NCBI GenBank assembly: GCA_029941485.1
Contig: JAPYOZ010000022.1
Location: 1 to 13,854 of the forward strand
DNA length: 13,854 nt
Direction of reading: 5' to 3'
Source of the DNA: Gammaproteobacteria bacterium
GTDB lineage: Bacteria > Pseudomonadota > Gammaproteobacteria > PS1 > Pseudothioglobaceae
The notes below the pieces were generated by a model. That model was given only the letters and a program-made list of their open reading frames with translations, searched no databases and had not been told where the DNA came from. Shown piece after piece: positions 1 to 6,747 of the stretch. Each line of letters starts with the position of its first letter. Within the stretch, counting starts at the first letter, position 1. The translations under genes were made by a program, and so were the position numbers.

Positions 1-2
1 AA

Positions 3-31
3 TTGTGAAAATCGTTCAACTAGTATAAAAT
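3..31 (+). promoter_or_regulatory. Candidate sigma70 promoter for rpsF-rpsR-rplI
   Basis: A -35-like TTGTGA (3-8, four of six consensus bases) and a -10-like TAAAAT (26-31, five of six) are separated by 17 bases. This sits upstream of a leader of about 60 nt before the rpsF start. It is the only plausible promoter visible before the ribosomal protein genes, but AT-rich DNA gives such matches by chance and the upstream gene lies outside the window. Confidence 0.45.
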
Positions 32-40
32 ACCCACTCC

Positions 41-66
41 CTTGCTTGATCACATAGTGTGGCAAG
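41..66 (+). promoter_or_regulatory. Bulged hairpin in the rpsF leader
   Basis: CTTGC (41-45) pairs with GCAAG (62-66), and CACA (51-54) pairs with TGTG (58-61) around a TAG loop. TTGAT (46-50) is left as a one-sided bulge. The structure lies between the candidate promoter and the rpsF ribosome binding site. In many bacteria the rpsF leader carries a bulged stem bound by the S6:S18 complex for autoregulation, usually recognised by a CCG in the bulge. No CCG is present here, so this may be a diverged version or unrelated. Confidence 0.35.
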
Positions 67-97
67 CTATTTTAATAACCATAAGGAGAAGTAACTC

Positions 98-451
98 ATG
101 AGACACTATGAGATCGCACTCATTGTGCACCCTGACCAATCTAAATCTGGACAGGTAACTGCAATGATGGACAAATACAAAGAAATGATTACCGCTGATG
201 GCGGTAGTATTCACCGTGAAGAAGACTGGGGTCGTAAACACCTAGCTTATCCAATTAACAAAATTTATAAAGCACATTACTTAATGATGAACATTGAATG
301 TGGTCAAGAAACACTTGACAAGCTAAATTATAATTTCCGTTTTAACGATGCCGTTTTAAGAAATTTAATTATTTCTAAAAAAGAAGCGATCACTGAGCCT
401 TCAATTATGATGACGGCTAAAGACGAAGACAAAAAACCGGTTAGAAGATAG
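98..451 (+). CDS. rpsF: 30S ribosomal protein S6
   Basis: S6 is a small-subunit protein that pairs with S18 on the 16S rRNA platform. The 117-residue product opens with the typical MRHYEIALIVHPDQS, has the conserved WGRKHLAYPI block at residues 44-53 and FRFNDAVLRNL at 80-90, and ends in a short charged tail. It is somewhat shorter than the E. coli protein because the acidic C-terminal extension is missing. The start is set by AAGGAG at 83-88, nine bases before the ATG. It is the first gene of the S6-S18-L9 cluster, and rpsR follows after nine bases. Identification is secure. Confidence 0.98.
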   Translation: MRHYEIALIVHPDQSKSGQVTAMMDKYKEMITADGGSIHREEDWGRKHLAYPINKIYKAHYLMMNIECGQETLDKLNYNFRFNDAVLRNLIISKKEAITEPSIMMTAKDEDKKPVRR

Positions 452-460
452 GAGATTATT

Positions 461-718
461 ATGGCTAAAAAAATACAAAAGAGAAAACGCAGACCTTTAA
501 TTAAAATTAATACTTTTTGTCGTTTTACGGCAGCAGGCGTTAAAGAAATTGATTACAAAGACGTGGATGTTTTATTAAAGAACATTGACGAAGGCGGCAA
601 AATCACCCCATCAAGAATGACCGGTACAAGTGCTAAATTTCAGCGTCAATTAACCACTGCAATCAAAAGAGCTAGATTCTTGGCGTTGATTCCTTACACT
701 GACAAGCACAAAAAATAG
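461..718 (+). CDS. rpsR: 30S ribosomal protein S18
   Basis: S18 binds the 16S rRNA platform as a heterodimer with S6. The 85-residue protein carries the family core FCRFTAAGVKEIDYKD (19-34), then KITPSRMTGT (47-56) and RQLTTAIKRARFLALIPYTD (62-81). The N-terminus is about ten residues longer than in E. coli S18 and very basic (MAKKIQKRKRRP). AGGAG at 450-454 overlaps the rpsF stop and lies six bases before the ATG, which supports this start and coupled translation. In E. coli priB lies between rpsF and rpsR; here only nine bases separate them. Confidence 0.98.
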   Translation: MAKKIQKRKRRPLIKINTFCRFTAAGVKEIDYKDVDVLLKNIDEGGKITPSRMTGTSAKFQRQLTTAIKRARFLALIPYTDKHKK

Positions 719-727
719 GAGTTAATC

Positions 728-1183
728 ATGCAAGTAATTTTATTAGAAAAAATTGGTAAATTAGGCAACTTGGGCGATTTAGCAAACGTTAAATCTGGCT
801 ACGCTCGTAACTTCCTAATCCCACAAGGTAAAGCAAAACCGGCAACTAAAACTAACATGGCTGAGTTTGAAACCATCAAAGCAGATCTACAAGCGAAAGA
901 AACCAAAGCACTTAAAGACGCTCAAGCTAAAGAAGCGGCGATAACGGGTGCTGTTTGCACAATTAAAGCCAATGCTGGCGACGAAGGAAAACTGTTTGGC
1001 TCCATCGGCCCGGCTGATATTGTCGAGAGTTTAGCAAATAGTGGTCATGAGGTTGAAAAACGCGACATTAATATACCTGAGTCGATTCGTTATGTTGGTG
1101 AATACGAGGTAAGTGTTACTCTATACACTGATATCATCGTTAACATCAAGGTCGTTGTCGAAGCTTTGGAAGAAGAGAGTTAA
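728..1183 (+). CDS. rplI: 50S ribosomal protein L9
   Basis: L9 is a two-domain large-subunit protein at the base of the L1 stalk that helps keep the reading frame. The 151-residue product (E. coli 149) starts MQVILLEKIGKLGNLGD, with the N-terminal signature KSGYARNFLIPQGKA at residues 22-36. A long charged connecting helix follows at about 41-75 and the C-terminal rRNA-binding domain at about 80-149, including KLFGSIGPADI. AGGAG at 717-721, overlapping the rpsR stop, lies six bases before the ATG. A strong terminator follows, so this is the last gene of the ribosomal protein transcript. Confidence 0.98.
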   Translation: MQVILLEKIGKLGNLGDLANVKSGYARNFLIPQGKAKPATKTNMAEFETIKADLQAKETKALKDAQAKEAAITGAVCTIKANAGDEGKLFGSIGPADIVESLANSGHEVEKRDINIPESIRYVGEYEVSVTLYTDIIVNIKVVVEALEEES

Positions 1184-1220
1184 TTTTCCAAAACTAACCT
1201 TCAAAAATTGCGTTAAAATT

Positions 1221-1252
1221 AAAACCCTCGTCGAGGGTTTTTTTATTTTTTA
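1221..1252 (+). terminator. Intrinsic terminator after rplI
   Basis: AAAACCCTC (1221-1229) pairs perfectly with GAGGGTTTT (1233-1241) around a three-base loop. It runs into a T-rich tract, interrupted by a single A at 1245, that ends at 1252. It lies 37 bases past the rplI stop and separates ribosomal protein transcription from dnaB. The T tract abuts the weak dnaB ribosome binding site AAGG (1252-1255). Confidence 0.93.
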
Positions 1253-1262
1253 AGGCAACAAA

Positions 1263-2717
1263 ATGGACATCAAAAACGCTAAAGTACCACCAAATTCACT
1301 CGAATCAGAGCAATCAGTTTTAGGTGCGTTGTTATTACATAACGATGCTTGGGATAGTGTGGCAGATATTCTTACAACAGGCGACTTCTACAATGCCTCT
1401 CATCGACTGATTTATGATGCCATTGTTACTTTGTTAAGGCATGATGAACCAGCGGACATGCTCACCGTTACTGAGCAACTTAAAAAAACAGGAAATGAAG
1501 AAAATATTGGTGGGTTTGAATACATAGCAGGCATTGCTGAGAGTACTCCTAATACTTCAAATATTGAGGCCTATGCTAAGCACGTACGCGAGCTGTCTGT
1601 TTATCGCCAACTCATCAAAGTTAGTAACGAAATTGCTGATACTGCATACAATCCGAAAAAGATTAAAGTTCAAGAATTAATCGACCTTTCTGAGAAGAAA
1701 ATATTTGAAATCGCTGAACAAGTTAATCGCGGGAAAAAAGACATTGTTAACCTTAAAGACATGAGTAAGGATCTGAGTAATTTATTACACAAGTGGGAGA
1801 ATAACACTGGAGTAACAGGTTTATCAACTGGATTTACAAAATTAGATGAGTTGACTTCTGGATTGCAAAATGGTGATTTAATCATCATCGCTGGTCGCCC
1901 AAGTATGGGTAAAACTGCTCTTGCAATGAACATTGTTAGCAACGTCGCTATAGAACAAAGAAAACCTGTGGTGGTCTTTTCTCTAGAAATGCCTACTGAA
2001 CAATTAGCTTTACGCATGGCTTCGTCATTTGGAGAAGTAAGTATGAAAAAAATGCGTGATGGTAAATTAACCGATACCGACTGGGCTGGATTTACACACG
2101 CACTAACGGCTTTTGATAACAGCAATATCTTAATTGACGAAACACCATCAATTACCCCGACTGAAATTAGAGCAAAATGTCGTCGGCTTAAAAGACAATA
2201 TCCTGATCTTTCATTGATTATGGTGGATTATTTACAACTAATGACCGTGCATGGAAAAGCAGAGAACAGAGTACAAGAAATTAGTGAAATTTCTCGTTCA
2301 TTAAAAGCATTGGCAAAAGAAATTAATGTTCCTGTAATTGCCTTATCTCAGCTTAACCGTGGTGTTGAATCACGACCATTGAAAAACAAAGGTCGTATGC
2401 CTCACATGGCTGATTTACGTGAATCAGGCTCTATTGAGCAAGATGCAGATATCATTGGATTTATTTATCGAGATGAGAAATATCATGACATAGACAAAGG
2501 TGGTAATTATTTCAATGCTGACGAAGTTGGTAAAGCTGATTTTGATATTGTTAAACATAGAAATGGTGCTACAAAAAATATTAGACTTGCTTTTGTTGGT
2601 GAATATACTAAATTTAAAAATTTAGCCAATGAAGATCAACTTAATGGAGTATCTGACGAAGACATGCACGTAGCTGATATACATAATCTTGGTAATTTTG
2701 AAAAACAACCGTTTTAA
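1263..2717 (+). CDS. dnaB: Replicative DNA helicase DnaB
   Basis: DnaB is the hexameric 5'-3' helicase that unwinds DNA at the replication fork and recruits DnaG primase. The 484-residue protein has the N-terminal domain at about 8-110 (PPNSLESEQSVLGALL) and a linker to about 180. The RecA-like motor follows, with Walker A GRPSMGKTA (211-219), SLEMP (240-244), Walker B IMVDYLQLM (319-327), SQLNRGVESR (362-371), DLRESGSIEQDAD (384-396) and KHRNG (431-435). Length and motifs are typical and no intein interrupts them. The start has a weak AAGG site seven bases upstream. It heads a run of six genes; no convincing promoter of its own is seen in the short spacer, so terminator readthrough or a promoter inside rplI is possible. 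Confidence 0.98.
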   Translation: MDIKNAKVPPNSLESEQSVLGALLLHNDAWDSVADILTTGDFYNASHRLIYDAIVTLLRHDEPADMLTVTEQLKKTGNEENIGGFEYIAGIAESTPNTSNIEAYAKHVRELSVYRQLIKVSNEIADTAYNPKKIKVQELIDLSEKKIFEIAEQVNRGKKDIVNLKDMSKDLSNLLHKWENNTGVTGLSTGFTKLDELTSGLQNGDLIIIAGRPSMGKTALAMNIVSNVAIEQRKPVVVFSLEMPTEQLALRMASSFGEVSMKKMRDGKLTDTDWAGFTHALTAFDNSNILIDETPSITPTEIRAKCRRLKRQYPDLSLIMVDYLQLMTVHGKAENRVQEISEISRSLKALAKEINVPVIALSQLNRGVESRPLKNKGRMPHMADLRESGSIEQDADIIGFIYRDEKYHDIDKGGNYFNADEVGKADFDIVKHRNGATKNIRLAFVGEYTKFKNLANEDQLNGVSDEDMHVADIHNLGNFEKQPF

Positions 2718-3767
2718 ATGCAAGCCGTTGCATCAATTTCACAGTCGGCATTAACTCATAATTTATCCACCGTTAAGCAGTTTTGCGCTAAAGCTAAAGT
2801 TGTATCAATGGTCAAAGCGGATGCTTATGGGCATCGTGTCGAATTAGTCGATCCTATTATTAATGAATCTGACTTATTGGCTGTTAGCGAACTTAGTGAG
2901 GCACAAAAACTACGAAAAAAAAGCAACAAACCTATTTTATTATTGTCAGGGGTTTATTCACAAGAAGAATTACAAAATGCCATTGAATTAAATTGCCATA
3001 TTGTGGTGCATGAACAAGAACAAATTGAACTGATTGCTAATGTCAACAAGGCGGTCAATGTATGGATAAAAATTGACACTGGCATGCATCGATTAGGCTT
3101 ATTGGCTGATGAATATCACGAATGCATTAAAATATTTAAAAACAATTCTCTCATTAATATTGAGTGTGTCATGAGTCACTTTGCCTGTGCCGATGAAGTA
3201 AATAACCCGATGAATACAACTCAACTGAACGAGTTTAATCAACTGACTGATGGTAATGTTAAGCGCTCTATGGCAAACTCTGCTGCAATTCTTTCTAACA
3301 AAAATTCATTGTTTGACTTTGTGCGCCCCGGTATTATGCTTTATGGTATCTCTGCGTTTGGTGAGGATGATGCCAATCTAAAACCAGTAATGCAATTGTC
3401 ATCGCCTATTTTATCAATCAAAACCATTCAAGTAGGAGAGTCGGTGGGTTATGGCGCCACTTGGACAGCCGATAAAAAAACCACCATCGCAATCATTGGC
3501 ATTGGTTACGGAGATGGCTACCCTCGTCATGCAAAAAATGGTACTCCAGTGTGTATTAATGATGTGCTTTGCCCACTAATAGGGCGAGTCTCAATGGATT
3601 TAATCTGCACCGACATTAGTGGTATTACTGCTAAAGTAGGTGATATTGCCATTCTGTGGGGCAATGAAAAACTCAGTGTGGAAACCGTTGCAACTTGGAG
3701 TGATACCATTGGTTACGAATTAGTAACTGGACTTAGCTCTCGAGTAATTTTCAACAAAGTATTGTGA
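2718..3767 (+). CDS. alr: Alanine racemase
   Basis: Alr is a PLP enzyme that interconverts L- and D-alanine, supplying D-alanine for peptidoglycan. The 349-residue protein has the PLP lysine in MVKADAYGH (K33), the substrate-binding arginine in TGMHRLG (R125), and the C-terminal beta-domain with the catalytic tyrosine in GIGYGDGYPR (Y264) and GRVSMD (289-294). Both halves of the two-base mechanism are therefore present. The ATG follows the dnaB stop directly (TAAATG) with no Shine-Dalgarno sequence, so it probably depends on reinitiation. The dnaB-alr neighbourhood is also found in E. coli. It is a little shorter than usual but complete. Confidence 0.96.
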   Translation: MQAVASISQSALTHNLSTVKQFCAKAKVVSMVKADAYGHRVELVDPIINESDLLAVSELSEAQKLRKKSNKPILLLSGVYSQEELQNAIELNCHIVVHEQEQIELIANVNKAVNVWIKIDTGMHRLGLLADEYHECIKIFKNNSLINIECVMSHFACADEVNNPMNTTQLNEFNQLTDGNVKRSMANSAAILSNKNSLFDFVRPGIMLYGISAFGEDDANLKPVMQLSSPILSIKTIQVGESVGYGATWTADKKTTIAIIGIGYGDGYPRHAKNGTPVCINDVLCPLIGRVSMDLICTDISGITAKVGDIAILWGNEKLSVETVATWSDTIGYELVTGLSSRVIFNKVL

Positions 3768-4465
3768 ATACTTTGATTCAAATTAGCGATTGTCACATTG
3801 ACGACAATCCAAAATCCATGGGCGTGGACACACATTCTAATTTAAAAAAAGTCATTAATAAAATTAATACTTTGGATTTTGAAAAGTTGCTCATTAGTGG
3901 CGATTTGGCGCACAATGGCACGCTTAATTCTTATCAACTGCTTAAAGAAATTCTAATGCCACTGCAAGATAATCTAATTATTATGCCTGGCAATCATGAC
4001 AATGCCAAAAACCTTAATCTTCTATTTTCTCAAAATTTAATCTCTAATTTTTCCTTAGGCAATTGGGAAATTATTACCACCAATTCAGTACAGCAATCAA
4101 AAACCAGTGGGTACTTAACCAAGAATGCGCTTTCAACGTTAGACGCATCTTTAAAAAACACAGAAGCAAAATACAATATTGTTGTCCTTCATCATCCTCC
4201 TGTGCCTATGCAGAGCAATTGGGACGATGCTTTATCGTTAAAAAATTGCGACGAATTCTTTTCTGTGATTGATAAATACCCTAAAATAAAGGCAATTTTG
4301 TGGGGTCATGCCCATCAAGAAAAAGAATTTAAACGTGGGAAAATAAGGCTTATTTCATGCCCATCAACAGCTTTACAATTTGACAGTGAAAAAAGAATTG
4401 GATTTAACCGCTACACACTCTATGATAATGGTAATTTAAAATACGACACACAATGGCTAGAATAA
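3764..4465 (+). CDS. cpdA: CpdA-like class III cyclic-nucleotide phosphodiesterase
   Basis: This is a calcineurin-like metallophosphoesterase of 233 residues. Metal-ligand motifs appear in order: ISDCH (D9, H11), SGDLAH (D47), PGNHD (75-79), LHHPP (142-146) and GHAH (181-184). The C-terminal CPSTALQF (199-206) resembles the CPST-QF segment of E. coli CpdA, which hydrolyses 3',5'-cyclic AMP to 5'-AMP. It starts at a GTG whose last two bases fall in the alr stop (GTGA, four-base overlap), indicating coupled translation. The next gene is YqiB-like, as beside E. coli cpdA, which supports orthology. Substrate specificity is inferred; another phosphodiester substrate is possible. Confidence 0.8.
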   Translation: MNTLIQISDCHIDDNPKSMGVDTHSNLKKVINKINTLDFEKLLISGDLAHNGTLNSYQLLKEILMPLQDNLIIMPGNHDNAKNLNLLFSQNLISNFSLGNWEIITTNSVQQSKTSGYLTKNALSTLDASLKNTEAKYNIVVLHHPPVPMQSNWDDALSLKNCDEFFSVIDKYPKIKAILWGHAHQEKEFKRGKIRLISCPSTALQFDSEKRIGFNRYTLYDNGNLKYDTQWLE

Positions 4466-4926
4466 CGGAACAAGATTTTCTTAAGTCTTTATACAACCAG
4501 CAAAAACCCAAAAGTTACGCTCAGGTTTCAGGTTTATTTGAGATGAATTTTCAAAAAATATCTAAGCTCATTCCTTTGTTATCTATCCTATCGCACCACA
4601 GTGTTGCCAAGCAAGAAGGCGAAAATGATCTTCATCTTTTTGTTGAAGAAAAATCACCCTACACTGGCATTTACACACTCACTCATCAATTAAACTCTGC
4701 TGCTGGGTTAGTTAATAGACCCGATATTCGATTCAAAGTGTATTTTGATGCTCAATTGCTTGAAGTGATCTCTGTTTGCAATGAAACCACACTAAATACC
4801 AATCATCCTTTCTTGGCACAATGCTCTGATATGGATATACAATGGGAGTTAAATACTTTTATTGAAAGATGGCTGGATTATTGTTTAGTTAAATACAACA
4901 CCCTAGAATGGCAAATAGCAAAGTAA
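4453..4926 (+). CDS. yqiB: DUF1249 family protein, YqiB-like
   Basis: This 157-residue soluble protein has no established function. It matches the YqiB/DUF1249 pattern: FEMNFQKISKLIP (29-41), a YTGIYTL segment (70-76), VYFDAQLLEVISV (96-108), and the C-terminal FIERWLDYCL (136-145), which corresponds to the FLADWLRYCL of E. coli YqiB. The N-terminus is about 14 residues longer before the EMNF motif. Its start lies inside the end of the phosphodiesterase gene (13-base overlap) and no ribosome binding site is visible. Neighbouring a CpdA-like gene repeats the E. coli arrangement and suggests a linked but unknown role. Confidence 0.82.
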   Translation: MARITEQDFLKSLYNQQKPKSYAQVSGLFEMNFQKISKLIPLLSILSHHSVAKQEGENDLHLFVEEKSPYTGIYTLTHQLNSAAGLVNRPDIRFKVYFDAQLLEVISVCNETTLNTNHPFLAQCSDMDIQWELNTFIERWLDYCLVKYNTLEWQIAK

Positions 4927-5801
4927 AAGAAAAATTAGTAGTAGCGATTTCATCTCGTGCACTGTTTAACCTTGATGAATCTCACCAAATATACAAAGAA
5001 TACGGTGTGGAAGCCTATGCTAAACACCAAGAGGAAAATGAAGATGTGATTCTTGAGCCGGGTGTAGGCTTCTCACTGGTTAAAAAATTATTAACCCTTA
5101 ACAGTAAAAAGACTCCAATTGATGTGATTTTGTTATCACGCAATAGTGCTGATACTGGTTTAAGAATTTTTAACTCCATTGAATATTATGGTCTTAATAT
5201 TTCTAGAGCAGCATTTACTCGCGGTGAAAGCACGCATTCACTTGTTGGTGCATTTAAAGCAGATCTTTTCTTATCAAGCAATTATCAAGACGTGCAAAAA
5301 GCGCTGGAGTCTGGCTATGCTGCCGCATCCATTGTTGGATCAAATTCAAAAGATGCGCATGAAACACAACTACGCATTGCTTTTGATGGAGACGCGGTTA
5401 TTTTCTCTGACGAGGCAGAAAGAGTTTTTCAAGAAAAAGGTTTAGAGGCTTTTGAACAAAGCGAGAAAAAATCAGCTGAAGTTGAACTCAAAGCCGGTCC
5501 TTTCAAATGTTTTTTAAAATCATTGCACAAAATCCAATCCACCTTTCCTGTGGAAAATAACCCAATCAGAACAGCATTAGTAACGGCACGATCTGCTCCT
5601 TCGCACAAGCGCGTGATCCATACCATGCGCGAATGGGGGATTCGTATTGATGAGTCTTTTTTCTTAGGCGGACTCGACAAAGGTATTTTTTTAAAAGAAT
5701 TTGGTGCGGATATTTTCTTTGATGATCAGCACAAACATTGCCAATCCGCTTCTCAATACGTACCAACTGGGCATGTTCCTAGTGGAATATCAAACGAATG
5801 A
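4908..5801 (+). CDS. Cytosolic 5'-nucleotidase (cN-I-like)
   Basis: This 297-residue soluble enzyme resembles the family that includes vertebrate cytosolic 5'-nucleotidase I, which removes the 5'-phosphate from nucleoside monophosphates such as AMP. Visible family blocks are AISSRALFNLDESH (13-26), SRNSADTGLRIFNSI (77-91), and the HAD-like catalytic motif FDGDAVIFSDE (159-169), where D160 is the likely nucleophile and D162 the acid/base. TARSAP (226-231), the LDKG lysine (K258) and FFDDQ (270-274) follow. All expected catalytic elements are present. The start overlaps the DUF1249 gene by 19 bases and the end overlaps the membrane-protein gene as ATGA. Exact substrate (AMP, IMP, deoxynucleotides) cannot be read from sequence. 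Confidence 0.88.
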   Translation: MANSKVKEKLVVAISSRALFNLDESHQIYKEYGVEAYAKHQEENEDVILEPGVGFSLVKKLLTLNSKKTPIDVILLSRNSADTGLRIFNSIEYYGLNISRAAFTRGESTHSLVGAFKADLFLSSNYQDVQKALESGYAAASIVGSNSKDAHETQLRIAFDGDAVIFSDEAERVFQEKGLEAFEQSEKKSAEVELKAGPFKCFLKSLHKIQSTFPVENNPIRTALVTARSAPSHKRVIHTMREWGIRIDESFFLGGLDKGIFLKEFGADIFFDDQHKHCQSASQYVPTGHVPSGISNE

Positions 5802-6685
5802 CTTTTAATACAAAGGCTTTTCTTAACAGTTCATTTTCCACCGCTAAAATCATTCTTATAACGGTTATTCCTTATTTCTTATTAGCAGAGCTGTTGTTAT
5901 ATTTTGAGCTAATGCCTATGATTTCTCAGGTATTTGAGCCTTTTACTACTCTACTGAATTTACCACCAGAAGCTGCACTGGCGCTAGCATCTGGAGTTTT
6001 TCTCAATCTGTATGCGGCCATTGCCTTTGCCGCGCCATTAGGGCTAAGTGTGTATGATTGGACGGTACTAGGCCTATTCCTTGGAGTGTTGCACTCTATT
6101 CCAGTTGAATCGGCAATTATGAAAAAACTAGGCATTGATTGGATAAAGTCAATCAGTTTTAGACTGGTGATGGCATTTGTGGTACTAACACCACTGTTGA
6201 TTATTCCAACTGAATTATTGTTCGACAATCCAAACACGGTTACTACTGCTTTATATCAAACAAGCTCAGTAGTTTATGAAAATTTCATTGATTTTATATT
6301 GCAAAAATTTTATGAATCAGTCTTACTGTCAATAGAAATTATCATCTTAGTGAGTCTGGTTATTTTTGTCGTAACCATCATTAAAGGCTTTGAATTTTTA
6401 CAAAAATTTGATCACCATTTAAGTGCTGTTATGGCTCTAATAACAGGTGTATTAATTGGCATTACTTATGGCGCTGGTGTGCTTTTAAAAGAAGCACAGT
6501 ATATGAGCAAAAAACAAATTATATCCGTGTGCTATTTTTTAATGGTGGCGCACGCGATTATTGAAGACACACTGTTATTTGTATTTTTTGGTGCTGATAT
6601 TTTTCTATTAATCGGTATTCGTCTATTTTTTGCCACTTTGGTATTTTTCCTTATTTCTGTCTATTACAAAATAGACCAACTTTAA
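5798..6685 (+). CDS. Multi-pass membrane protein, nucleoside-recognition (Gate) type
   Basis: This 295-residue inner-membrane protein has about eight hydrophobic segments, near residues 16-37, 59-81, 87-106, 120-139, 176-197, 208-229, 242-262 and 268-289, and no signal peptide or large soluble domain. Small-residue segments such as ALASGVFLNLYAA (61-73) and the conserved-looking GITYGAGVLLKEA (221-233) followed by VAHAIIEDTLLF (250-261) resemble bacterial proteins carrying the nucleoside recognition (Gate) domain. Family assignment is from memory of the pattern, so it is moderate. The ATG overlaps the 5'-nucleotidase stop (ATGA), so the two are probably made together. That suggests, without proving, a role in nucleoside movement. 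It ends the six-gene run. Confidence 0.65.
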   Translation: MTFNTKAFLNSSFSTAKIILITVIPYFLLAELLLYFELMPMISQVFEPFTTLLNLPPEAALALASGVFLNLYAAIAFAAPLGLSVYDWTVLGLFLGVLHSIPVESAIMKKLGIDWIKSISFRLVMAFVVLTPLLIIPTELLFDNPNTVTTALYQTSSVVYENFIDFILQKFYESVLLSIEIIILVSLVIFVVTIIKGFEFLQKFDHHLSAVMALITGVLIGITYGAGVLLKEAQYMSKKQIISVCYFLMVAHAIIEDTLLFVFFGADIFLLIGIRLFFATLVFFLISVYYKIDQL

Positions 6686-6747
6686 TTCAGAATAAAGCCT
6701 ATGCATTGTTGGTAAAATAACTGGAATTCAAAAATCTATATTTACAA

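Noticed and set aside
1670..2125. 151-codon minus-strand reading frame inside dnaB
   Set aside because: It covers the Walker A region of dnaB, and its translation shows no family features. It is a shadow of the real gene.
5926..6237. 103-codon minus-strand reading frame inside the membrane-protein gene
   Set aside because: The plus-strand frame is complete, hydrophobic in a regular helix pattern and coupled to its neighbours; the minus frame has no such support.
6686..6747. AATTC/GAATT inverted repeat in the hisS upstream spacer
   Set aside because: Only five bases pair (6684-6688 with 6724-6728) around a loop of about 35 bases, and there is no T tract. It is not convincing as a terminator or riboswitch.
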